This document shows, piece by piece, positions 43,490-52,526 of a stretch of 64,000 nt of DNA. The notes below the pieces were generated by a model, which saw only the letters and a list, made by a program, of their open reading frames with translations, did not search any database and was not told where the DNA came from. Source of the DNA: Eutreptiella sp. 'Long Island Sound 2002' (lineage: Eukaryota; Euglenozoa; Euglenophyceae; Eutreptiales; Eutreptiaceae). The stretch is taken from positions 57,571,355-57,635,354 of the forward strand of contig OZ038384.1 of assembly GCA_964036045.1 (NCBI GenBank), written 5' to 3'. The translations under genes and the position numbers were made by a program. The first letter of the stretch is position 1. Each line of letters starts with the position of its first letter.

Positions 43490-46400
43490 ATGCATGAGGT
43501 ATGGCGGGGCTTTGGTACATGCATGAGGTGTGGCGGGGCGTTGGTACATGCATGAGGGATGGCGGGGCTTCGGTACATGCATGAGGTATGGCGGGGCCTT
43601 GGTACATGCATGAGGGATGGTGGGGCTTTGGTACATGCATGAGGTATGGCGGGGCTTTGGTACATGCATGAGGTATGGCGGGGCTTTGGTACATGCATGA
43701 GGTATGGCGGGGCCTTGGTACATGCATGAGGTATGGCGGGGCTTTGGTACATGCATGAGGTATGGCGGGGCATTGGTACATGCATGAGGGATGGCGGGGC
43801 TTTGGTACATGCATGAGGGACGGCGGGGCTTTGGTACATGCATGAGGTATGGTGGGGCTTCGGTACATGCATGAGGTATGGCGGGGCTTTGGTACATGCA
43901 TGAGCTATGGCGGGGCTTCGGTACATGCATGAGGTACGGCGGGGCTTTGGTACATGCATGAGGGATGGCGGGGCCTTGGTACATGCATGAGGTATGGCGG
44001 GGCATTGGTACATGCATGAGGTATGGCGGAGCTTCGGTACATGCATGAGGTTTGGCGGGGCATTGGTACATGCATGAGGGATGGCGGGGCTTTGGTACAT
44101 GCATGAGGTATGGCGGGGCTTCGGTACATGCATGAGGTATGGCGGGGCTCTGGTACATGCATGAGGTATGGCGGGGCTTCGGTACATGCATGAGGTATGG
44201 CGGGGCTTTGGTACATGCATGAGGTATGGCGGGGCTTTGGTACATGCACGACGTATGGCGGGGCTTTGGTACATGCATGAGGTATGGCGGGGCATTGGTA
44301 CATGCCTGAGGTATGGCGGGGCTTTGGTACATGCATGAGGTATGGCGGGGCTTCGGTAGATGCATGTGGTATGGCGGGGCTTTGGTACATGTATTAGGTA
44401 TGGCGGGGCTTCGGTACATGCATGAGGTATGCCGGGGCTTCGGTACATACATGAGGTATCCCGGTCTTTGGTACATGCATGCGGTATGGCGGGGCTTTGG
44501 TACATGCAACAGCTATGGCGGGGCTTTGGTACATGCATGAGGTATGGCCGGGCTTTGGTACATGCATCAGGTATGGCGGGGCTACGGTACATGCATGGGG
44601 TATGGCGGGGCTTCGGTACATGCATGAGGTATGGCGGGCCCTTGGTATATGCATGAGGTATGGCGGGGCCTTGGTACATGCATGAGGTATGGCGGGGCTT
44701 CGGTACATGCATGAGGTATGTGGGGCCCTTGGTATATGCATGAGGTATGGCGGGGCCTTGGTACATGCATGAGGTATGGCGGGGCTTCGGTACATGTATG
44801 AGGTATGGCGGGGCTTTGGTACATGCATGAGGGATGGCGGGGCTTTGGTACATGCATGAGGTATGGCGGGGCGTTGGTACATGCATGAGGGATGGCGGGG
44901 CTTCGGTACTTGCATGAGGTATGGCGGGGCCTTGGTACATGCATGAGGGATGGTGGGGCTTTGGTACATGCATGAGGTATGGCGGGGCTTTGGTACATGC
45001 ATGAGGTATGGCGGGGCTTTGGTACATGCATGAGGTATGGCGGGGCCTTGGTACATGCATGAGGTATGGCGGGGCTTTGGTACATGCATGAGGTATGGCG
45101 GGGCATTGGTACATGCATGAGGGATGGCGGGGCTTTGGTACATGCATGAGGGACGGCGGGGCTTTGGTACATGCATGAGGTATGGTGGGGCTTCGGTACA
45201 TGCATGAGGTATGGCGGGGCTTTGGTACATGCATGAGCTATGGCGGGGCTTCGGTACATGCATGAGGTATGGCGGGGCTTTGGTACATGCATGAGGGATG
45301 GCGGGGCTTTGGTACATGCATGAGGTATGGCGGGGCATTGGTACATGCATGAGGTATGGCGGAGCTTCGGTACATGCATGAGGTTTGGCGGGGCATTGGT
45401 ACATGCATGAGGGATGGCGGGGCTTTGGTACATGCATGAGGTATGGCGGGGCTTCGGTACATGCATGAGGTATGGCGGGGCTCTGGTACATGCATGAGGT
45501 ATGGCGGGGCTTCGGTACATGCATGAGGTATGGCGGGGCTTTGGTACATGCATGAGGTATGGCGGGGCTTTGGTACATGCATGAGGGATGGCGGGGCTTT
45601 GGTACATGCATGAGGTATGGCGGGGCTTTGGTACATGCATGAGGTGTGGCGGGGCGTTGGTACATGCATGAGGGATGGCGGGGCTTCGGTACATGCATGA
45701 GGTATGGCGGGGCCTTGGTACATGCATGAGGGATGGTGGGGCTTTGGTACATGCATGAGGTATGGCGGGGCTTTGGTACATGCATGAGGTATGGCGGGGC
45801 TTTGGTACATGCATGAGGTATGGCGGGGCCTTGGTACATGCATGAGGTATGGCGGGGCTTTGGTACATGCATGAGGTATGGCGGGGCATTGGTACATGCA
45901 TGAGGGATGGCGGGGCTTTGGTACATGCATGAGGGACGGCGGGGCTTTGGTACATGCATGAGGTATGGTGGGGCTTCGGTACATGCATGAGGTATGGCGG
46001 GGCTTTGGTACATGCATGAGCTATGGCGGGGCTTCGGTACATGCATGAGGTACGGCGGGGCTTTGGTACATGCATGAGGGATGGCGGGGCCTTGGTACAT
46101 GCATGAGGTATGGCGGGGCATTGGTACATGCATGAGGTATGGCGGAGCTTCGGTACATGCATGAGGTTTGGCGGGGCATTGGTACATGCATGAGGGATGG
46201 CGGGGCATTGGTACATGCATGAGGTATGGCGGGGCTTCGGTACATGCATGAGGTATGGCGGGGCTCTGGTACATGCATGAGGTATGGCGGGGCTTCGGTA
46301 CATGCATGAGGTATGGCGGGGCTTTGGTACATGCATGAGGTATGGCGGGGCTTTGGTACATGCACGACGTATGGCGGGGCTTTGGTACATGCATGAGGTA

Positions 46401-47347
46401 TGGCGGGGCATTGGTACATGCCTGAGGTATGGCGGGGCTTTGGCACATGCATGAGGTATGGCGGGGCTTCGGTAGATGCATGTGGTATGGCGGGGCTTTG
46501 GTACATGTATTAGGTATGGCGGGGCTTCGGTACATGCATGAGGTATGCCGGGGCTTCGGTACATACATGAGGTATCCCGGTCTTTGGTACATGCATGCGG
46601 TATGGCGGGGCTTTGGTACATGCAACAGCTATGGCGGGGCTTTGGTACATGCATGAGGTATGGCCGGGCTTTGGTACATGCATCAGGTATGGCGGGGCTA
46701 CGGTACATGCATGGGGTATGGCGGGGCTTCGGTACATGCATGAGGTATGGCGGGCCCTTGGTATATGCATGAGGTATGGCGGGGCCTTGGTACATGCATG
46801 AGGTATGGCGGGGCTTCGGTACATGCATGAGGTATGTCGGGCCCTTGGTATATGCATGAGGTATGGCGGGGCCTTGGTACATGCATGAGGTATGGCGGGG
46901 CTTCGGTACATGTATGAGGTATGGCGGGGCTTTGGTACATGCATGAGGGATGGCGGGGCTTTGGTACATGCATGAGGTATGGCGGGGCGTTGGTACATGC
47001 ATGAGGGATGGCGGGGCTTCGGTACTTGCATGAGGTATGGCGGGGCCTTGGTACATGCATGAGGGATGGTGGGGCTTTGGTACATGCATGAGGTATGGCG
47101 GGGCTTTGGTACATGCATGAGGTATGGCGGGGCTTTGGTACATGCATGAGGTATGGCGGGGCCTTGGTACATGCATGAGGTATGGCGGGGCTTTGGTACA
47201 TGCATGAGGTATGGCGGGGCATTGGTACATGCATGAGGGATGGCGGGGCTTTGGTACATGCATGAGGGACGGCGGGGCTTTGGTACATGCATGAGGTATG
47301 GTGGGGCTTCGGTACATGCATGAGGTATGGCGGGGCTTTGGTACATG
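43490..47347 (+). repeat. Tandem duplication with 2,116-bp period
   Basis: The marker GGTATCCCGGTC at 44455 recurs at 46571, and the flanking run of variant units repeats with it: GCAACAGCTATGG, GCATCAGG, GGGCTACGGTAC and GCGGGCCCTTGG. Upstream, a GAGGTGTGG unit near 43525 recurs near 45641. The period is 73 units minus one base, explained by the 28-bp TATCCCGG unit. Small differences distinguish the copies, for example GTATGTGGGGCCC near 44718 against GTATGTCGGGCCC near 46834. Confidence 0.88.
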
Positions 47348-49375
47348 CATGAGCTATGGCGGGGCTTCGGTACATGCATGAGGTATGGCGGGGCTTTGGT
47401 ACATGCATGAGGGATGGCGGGGCCTTGGTACATGCATGAGGTATGGCGGCGCATTGGTACATGCATGAGGTATGGCGGAGCTTCGGTACATGCATGAGGT
47501 TTGGCGGGGCATTGGTACATGCATGAGGGATGGCGGGGCTTTGGTACATGCATGAGGTATGGCGGGGCTTCGGTACATGCATGAGGTATGGCGGGGCTCT
47601 GGTACATGCATGAGGTATGGCGGGGCTTCGGTACATGCATGAGGTATGGCGGGGCTTTGGTACATGCATGAGGGATGGCGGGGCTTTGGTACATGCACGA
47701 CGTATGGCGGGGCTTTGGTACATGCATGAGGTATGGCGGGGCATTGGTACATGCCTGAGGTATGGCGGGGCTTTGGCACATGCATGAGGTATGGCGGGGC
47801 TTCGGTAGATGCATGTGGTATGGCGGGGCTTTGGTACATGTATGAGGTATGGCGGGGCTTCGGTACATGCATGAGGTGTGCTGGGGCTTCGGTACATACA
47901 TGAGGTATCCGGGTCTTTGGTACATGCATGCGGTATGGCGGGGCTTTGGTACATGCAGCAGCTATGGCCGGGCTTTCATACATGCATGAGGTATGGCCGG
48001 GCTTTGGTACATGCATGAGGTATGGCGGGGCTTCGGTACATGCATGGGGTATGGCGGGGCATTGGTACATGCATGAGGTATGGCGGGGCTTTGGTACATG
48101 CATGAGGTATGGCGGGGCTTTGGTACATGCATGAGGGATGGCGGGGCTTTGGTACATGCATGAGGGATGGTCGGGCTTTGGTACATGCATGAAGTATGGC
48201 GGGGCCTTCGTACATGCATAAGGTATGGCGGGGTATTCGTACATGCATGAGGGATGGCGGGGCCTCCGTACATGCATGAGGGAAGGCGGGGCTTTGGTAC
48301 ATGCATGAGGTATGGCGGGGCTTCGGTACATGCATGAGGTATGGCGGGCCCTTGGTACATGCATGAGGTATGGCGCGGCCTTGGTACCTGCATGAGGTAT
48401 GGCGGGGCTTCGGTACATGCATGAGGTATTGCGGGGCTTTGGTACATGCATGAGGGATGGCGGGGCTTTGGTACATGCATGAGGTATGGCGGGGCTTTGG
48501 TACATGCATGAGGTATGGCGGGGCTTTGGTACATGCATGAGGGATGGTCGGGCTTTGGTACATGCATGAGGTATGGCGGGACATTGGTACATGCCTGAGG
48601 TATGGCGGGGCTTTCGCACATGCATGAGGTATGGCGGGGCTTCGGTAGATGCATGTGGTATGGCTGGGCTTTGGTACATGCATGAGGTATGGCGGGGCTT
48701 CGGTACATGCATGAGGTATGCCGGGGCTTCGGTACATACATGAGGTATCCCGGTCTTTGGTACATGCATGAGGTATGGCGGGGCTTTGGTACATGCATGA
48801 GATATGGCGGTGCTTTGGTACATGCATGAGGGATGGCGGGGCTTTGGTACATGCATGAGGTATGGCCGGGCTTTGGTACATGCATGAGGTATGGCGGGGC
48901 ATTGGTAGATGCATGTGGTATGGCTGGGCTTTGGTACATGCATGAGGTATGGCGGCGCTTCGGTACATGCATGATGTATGCCGGGGCTTCGGTACATACA
49001 TGAGGTATCCCGGTCTTTGGTACATGCATGAGGGATGGCGGGGCTTTGGTACATGCATGAGGTATGGCGGGGCTCTGGTACATGCATGAGGTATGGCTGG
49101 GCTTTGGTACATGCATGAGGTATGGCGGGGCATAGGTACATGCATGAGGTATGCTGGGGCTTCGGTACATACATGAGGTATCCCGGTCTTTGGTACATGC
49201 ATGAGGTATGGCGGGGCTTTGGTACATGCATGACGTATGGAGGACCATTGGTACATGCATGAGGTACGGCGGGGCTTTGGTACATGCATGAGGTATGGCC
49301 GGGCTTTGGTACATGCATGAGGTATGGCGGGGCTTTCGTACATGCATGAGGTATGGCGGGGTGTTCGTACATGCA
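47231..49375 (+). repeat. Long-range duplicate (copy 2), ending at the insertion site
   Basis: This is the partner of 36421-38565 at a constant 10,810-bp offset. It ends at the ATGCA that abuts the inserted element, so this copy is occupied and copy 1 is empty. The last units before the element are a TGACGTATGGAGGACC unit, a GTACGGCGGGG unit, a GTATGGCCGGGC unit, a GGGGCTTTCGTAC unit and a GGGGTGTTCGTAC unit. The equivalent units precede 38561. Confidence 0.9.
49371..49375. other. Target-site duplication, left copy (ATGCA)
   Basis: The array reads GTACATGCA up to the element. The same five bases ATGCA restart the array at 50585, where the unit continues TGAGGGATGG. The paralogous empty sites at 38561, 38735, 48243, 51569 and 52495 read GTATTCGTACATGCA then TGAGGGATGG with a single ATGCA. 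The extra copy is therefore a duplication made on insertion. Confidence 0.85.
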
Positions 49376-49411
49376 CTTAGCCCACGCAAACTGCACCCCC
49401 TTTCTTTCACC
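49376..49411 (+). repeat. Left terminal inverted repeat
   Basis: It starts CTTAGCCCACGCAAACTGCA and is followed by CCCCCTTTCTTTCACC. Against the reverse complement of the right end, the first 23 bases match at 22 positions (G against A at position 11). The rest aligns as a pyrimidine tract ending TTTCACC, with a 2-base gap. The base just outside the repeat (A on the left, T on the complemented right) does not match, which fixes the end at CTTAG. Confidence 0.88.
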
Positions 49412-49712
49412 TAAGCACCTAGATTTTGCACCGAAAGAAATGGTCTTTTTTGCCATCCTGAGAATACTGTTTTTCAAACCCTCCCAAAAAATGCATTTTT
49501 CATCAGTTTTGCCCATTTTTTGCTGTTTTTAGGGGGGTCAAATAAACATTCTTTAGTCCAAAATCAGAGGGTTTACCAGTCATTTTCCCCGAAAAAAATT
49601 TTGTTAGCTAATTTGAAGAATACCAATTTTTGGATGGTCTGGATAACTATTAAAGATGGGCGCTGTTCACACATCCGGTACATGTCCACATGAAAGAATA
49701 CTTATCATGGGA
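49412..49712. other. Element interior, left AT-rich part, no gene seen
   Basis: This stretch holds many short T and A runs (around 49446-49452, 49490-49499, 49515-49530 and 49590-49601) and an AATAAA at 49541-49546 on the + strand. I see no reading frame of note confined to it. One - strand frame starts at 49516 and runs leftward through the left inverted repeat into the satellite, which is expected because the satellite has no stops on that strand. The AATAAA could be a polyadenylation signal but is as likely chance in AT-rich DNA. Confidence 0.5.
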
Positions 49713-49744
49713 GGCTGGGTGCTCGAGGCCTCGCGCACTCAGCC
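49713..49744. repeat. GC-rich imperfect palindrome 1 inside the element
   Basis: The left half GGCTGGGTGCTCGAGG pairs with the right half CCTCGCGCACTCAGCC at 14 of 16 positions with no loop. The core GTGCTCGAGGCCTCGCGCAC is related to palindromes 2 and 3. In an otherwise AT-rich element this stands out as a possible hairpin or a dyad protein-binding site. Confidence 0.75.
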
Positions 49745-49874
49745 AGCTGGAGTGAGATTTTCAGGCTTTTTTGAGATCACTTTTTGACATCGGAAGTGGC
49801 ATGAAGCAATGATGGAGCAAAAGCAAAACTGCAAGATTCAATATGGGTTAAAGACTTGCACAGCGGAACACTCA

Positions 49875-49995
49875 GTGCGCGAGGGCTCGCGCAATCAACA
49901 TGCTAGAAGCATACGTTTTTGAATACACCTGACTACTTCCATTCTGCCGATAGCCTCCAAAAGGCTTTTTGAGATTCTTCCCTTTTGGAATCCTG
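49875..49995 (+). repeat. Internal direct repeat, copy 1
   Basis: About 121 bp, matching 50367-50488 at an offset of about 492 bp. Shared blocks in order are the GC palindrome, ATCAACATG / CTCAACATG, CGTTTTT, CTGACTACTT, CATTCTGCCGATAGCCT / CATTCCGCTGATAGCCT, and TTTGAGATTC. Divergence with several indels indicates an old internal duplication. Confidence 0.8.
49876..49893. repeat. GC-rich palindrome 2 inside the element
   Basis: TGCGCGAG and CTCGCGCA form a perfect 8-bp stem around GG. It lies at the start of the first copy of the internal direct repeat and corresponds to palindrome 3 in the second copy. Confidence 0.75.
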
Positions 49996-50362
49996 TGAAA
50001 ACAGTGAGCTCAACAGTAGCGATTAGACTATCCTCCTCTAGAGCACTTGCTTCATAGGTCCTGTGACCTAGCGCTTCTGACAAACTGTTGTACAGCCCCA
50101 AAAGATGGGAGGCTCGGCACCTCATTTTTAGGTAAACTAACTGAAAATCGTGTGTTTAGCGAGGACTGAGGGCAACCCGCCTTTTTAGATCTATTACACC
50201 TTACATAGTGCATGGCGTGCACAAACCGTCCATTGATTGACCACTCATGCTGCTGACATGACCCGAACGGTACACCATGAGGCACCCATGAAGACATCAG
50301 AGCCTCATCTGGCATGGAATACTGTTTATTCAGAACCATTGGGAAATACACATTCTGCATAA
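49996..50362. other. Element interior between the direct repeats, no recognised gene
   Basis: Mixed-composition sequence without satellite units. A - strand frame of 113 codons (50393 down to 50052) covers most of it, and another of 76 codons (50125 down to 49895) overlaps its left part. Neither shows a signal peptide, a membrane segment or a motif I recognise. The first starts in palindrome 3, and the second runs into direct repeat copy 1. Chance frames of this size are expected, so I call no gene, though a decayed fragment of a transposon protein cannot be excluded. Confidence 0.4.
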
Positions 50363-50390
50363 TTGAGTGCACGAGGCCCCGCGCACTCAA
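50363..50390. repeat. GC-rich imperfect palindrome 3 inside the element
   Basis: TTGAGTGCACGAGG pairs with CCCCGCGCACTCAA at 12 of 14 positions. It shares the GTGCRCGAGG...GCGCACTCA core with the other two palindromes and starts the second copy of the internal direct repeat. Confidence 0.75.
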
Positions 50391-50488
50391 CATGGAAAAA
50401 AGACGTTTTTTTCATACCTCTGACTACTTGCATTCCGCTGATAGCCTAAAAAAATATATTTGAGATTCCTCCGTTTTTTAATTCTCAG
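50367..50488 (+). repeat. Internal direct repeat, copy 2
   Basis: Second copy of the 49875-49995 sequence, with the same order of blocks and a run of A and T (AAAAAAATATATTTGAG) replacing CCAAAAGGCTTTTTGAG. It lies about 63 bp inside the start of the right inverted repeat. Its position suggests a subterminal module, but no matching copy lies next to the left end. Confidence 0.8.
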
Positions 50489-50550
50489 TTTTCAGGTGGA
50501 AACACGCGGAAACTGCGCGTCTTTTTGTCGCACACAAATGCCGCCCCTGG

Positions 50551-50584
50551 GGTGAAAAACAGGGTGCAGTTTGTGTGGGCTAAG
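50551..50584 (-). repeat. Right terminal inverted repeat
   Basis: On the + strand it reads GGTGAAAAACAGGG then TGCAGTTTGTGTGGGCTAAG. Its reverse complement begins CTTAGCCCACACAAACTGCA, matching the left end except for one base in the first 23. The following tract ends TTTTTCACC, similar to the left TTTCTTTCACC. Confidence 0.88.
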
Positions 50585-50589
50585 ATGCA
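50585..50589. other. Target-site duplication, right copy (ATGCA)
   Basis: ATGCA directly follows the terminal CTAAG and is continued by TGAGGGATGGCGGGGCCTTGG-type sequence, as at the empty paralogous sites. It matches the left copy at 49371-49375 exactly. Confidence 0.85.
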
Positions 50590-50674
50590 TGAGGGATGGC
50601 GGGGCCTTGGTACATGCATGAGGGAAGGCGGGGCTTTGGTACATGCATGAGGTATGGCGGGGCTTTGGTACATG

Positions 50675-52526
50675 CATGAGGTATGGCGGGGCCTTGGTAC
50701 ATGCATGAGGTATGGCGGGGCTTCGGTACATGCATGAGGTATGGCGGGGCTTTGGTACATGCATGAGCGATGGCGGGGCTTTGGTACATGCATGAGGTAT
50801 GGCGGGGCTTTGGTACATGCATGAGGTATGGCGGGGCTTTGGTACATGCATGAGGGATGGTCGGGCTTTGGTACATGCATGAGGTCTGGCGGGGCCTTGG
50901 TACATGCATGAGGGATGGTGGGGCTTTGGTACATGCATGAGGTATGGCGGGGCTTTGGTACATGCATGAGGTATGGCGGGGCTTTGGTACATGCATGAGG
51001 TATGGCCGGGCTTTGGTACATGCATGAGGTATCGCGGGGCTTTGGTACATGCATGGGGTATGGCGGGGCATTGGTACATGCACGAGGTATGGCGGGGCTT
51101 CGGTACATGCATGAGGTATGGCTGGGCTTTGGTACATGCATGAGGTATGGCGGGGCTTCGGTACATGCATGAGGTATGCCGGGGCTTCGGTACATACATG
51201 AGGTATCCCGGTCTTTGGTACATGCATGAGGTATGGCGGGGCATTGGTACATGCATGGGGTATGGCGGGGCTTTGGTACATGTATGAGGTATGGCTGGGC
51301 TTTGGTACATGCATGAGGTATGGCGGGGCTTCGGTACATGCATGAGGTATGCCGGGGCTTCGGTACATACATGAGGTATCCCGGTCTTTGGTACATGCAT
51401 GAGGTATGGCGGGGCTTTGGTGCATGCATGACGTATGGCGGACCATTGGTACATGCATGAGGTATGGCGGGGCTTTGGTACATGCATGAGGTATGGCCGG
51501 GCTTTGGTACATGCATGAGGTATGGCGGGGCTTTCGTACATGCATGAGGTATGGCGGGGTATTCGTACATGCATGAGGGATGGCGGGGCCTTGGTACATG
51601 CATGAGGTATGGCGGGGCCTTGGTACATGCATGAGGTATGGCGGGGCTTCGGTACATGCATGAGGTATGGCGGGGCTTTGGTACATGCATGAGCGATGGC
51701 GGGGCTTTGGTACATGCATGAGGTATGGCGGGGCTTTGGTACATGCATGAGGTATGGCGGGGCTTTGGTACATGCATGAGGGATGGTCGGGCTTTGGTAC
51801 ATGCATGAGGTCTGGCGGGGCCTTGGTACATGCATGAGGGATGGTGGGGCTTTGGTACATGCATGAGGTATGGCGGGGCTTTGGTACATGCATGAGGTAT
51901 GGCGGGGCTTTGGTACATGCATGAGGTATGGCCGGGCTTTGGTACATGCATGAGGTATCGCGGGGCTTTGGTACATGCATGGGGTATGGCGGGGCATTGG
52001 TACATGCACGAGGTATGGCGGGGCTCCGGTACATGCATGAGGTATGGCTGGGCTTTGGTACATGCATGAGGTATGGCGGGGCTTCGGTACATGCATGAGG
52101 TATGCCGGGGCTTCGGTACATACATGAGGTATCCCGGTCTTTGGTACATGCATGAGGTATGGCGGGGCATTGGTACATGCATGAGGTATGGCGGGGCTTT
52201 GGTACATGTATGAGGTATGGCTGGGCTTTGGTACATGCATGAGGTATGGCGGGGCTTCGGTACATGCATGAGGTATGCCGGGGCTTCGGTACATACATGA
52301 GGTATCCCGGTCTTTGGTACATGCATGAGGTATGGCGGGGCTTTGGTGCATGCATGACGTATGGCGGACCATTGGTACATGCATGAGGTATGGCGGGGCT
52401 TTGGTACATGCATGAGGTATGGCCGGGCTTTGGTACATGCATGAGGTATGGCGGGGCTTTCGTACATGCATGAGGTATGGCGGGGTATTCGTACATGCAT
52501 GAGGGATGGCGGGGCCTTGGTACATG
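50675..52526 (+). repeat. Tandem 926-bp block duplication
   Basis: Markers repeat at 926 bp (32 units minus two bases): a GAGCGATGG unit at 50765 and 51691, and GGTATCCCGGTC units at about 51202/52128 and 51378/52304. The two missing bases correspond to the two 28-bp TATCCCGG units in each block. A third, partial relative with GAGCGATGG starts near 52705. The copies are nearly identical in the stretches compared. Confidence 0.88.

Larger units (their letters stand above)
1..49375 (+). repeat. 29-bp satellite array, left arm (~1,703 units)
   Basis: Head-to-tail copies of a 29-bp unit, ATGCATGAGGTATGG then CGGGGCTTTGGTAC, fill this interval without inversion or unique spacer. The consensus holds 12 G, 4 C, 8 T and 5 A (55% GC), so the + strand is strongly G-rich throughout. 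Most variation is confined to a few unit positions: GAGGTAT, GAGGGAT or GAGGGAA at the start, and CTTTGG, CTTCGG, CCTTGG, CATTGG or CGTTGG at the end. The same combinations recur far apart, which indicates homogenisation by exchange. Rare 28-bp and 30-bp units occur (for example near 8859, 11140, 13111, 16130 and 32577). The array starts before the window. No gene is supported: long - strand frames follow from the absence of stops in the repeat. The species and chromosomal location cannot be told from sequence alone. Confidence 0.98.
49376..50584. mobile_element. Non-autonomous DNA transposon (TIR element, 1,209 bp) inserted in the satellite
   Basis: This is the only non-satellite sequence in the window. 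It begins CTTAGCCCAC and ends GTGGGCTAAG, and its ends form imperfect terminal inverted repeats of about 35 bp. A 5-bp ATGCA duplication brackets it, and the 29-bp phase of the array is preserved across it. The interior is AT-rich with many T runs, three GC-rich palindromes and a diverged direct repeat. The longest internal reading frames are 76 and 113 codons on the - strand, with no transposase motif I recognise, so it presumably depended on a transposase supplied elsewhere. A 5-bp duplication is unusual among cut-and-paste families (Transib makes 5 bp), but the termini do not let me assign a superfamily. A retroelement is less likely because the ends are inverted repeats without TG...CA and there is no poly-A tail. 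Confidence 0.85.

Noticed and set aside
1-49375. CRISPR array, because the repeat length of 29 bp is typical of CRISPR repeats
   Set aside because: Units abut directly with no unique spacers and vary among themselves; there are no cas genes.
47354-49516. A 720-codon - strand frame starting in the transposon (MGKTDEKCIF...) and continuing into the satellite
   Set aside because: Only the first ~48 codons come from the element; the rest is satellite read-through. The start lies in AT-rich sequence with no recognised domain, so the fusion is incidental.
49541-49546. AATAAA polyadenylation signal in the element
   Set aside because: Isolated six-base match in AT-rich DNA, no upstream gene on the + strand.
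49677-49684. GGTACATG inside the element, resembling the satellite
   Set aside because: Only eight bases match and the flanks are unrelated; chance.
49895-50125. A 76-codon - strand frame inside the element
   Set aside because: Short, overlaps the 113-codon frame, partly covers a direct repeat, no recognisable domain.
50052-50393. A 113-codon - strand frame inside the element
   Set aside because: No motif or family resemblance recognised, it starts within a palindrome, and its length is within chance for about 1.2 kb. A decayed transposon protein fragment remains possible.
49376-50584. Solo LTR or retroelement interpretation of the insertion
   Set aside because: The ends are inverted repeats beginning CTTAG, not TG...CA, and there is no primer-binding site, poly-A tail or reverse-transcriptase remnant.
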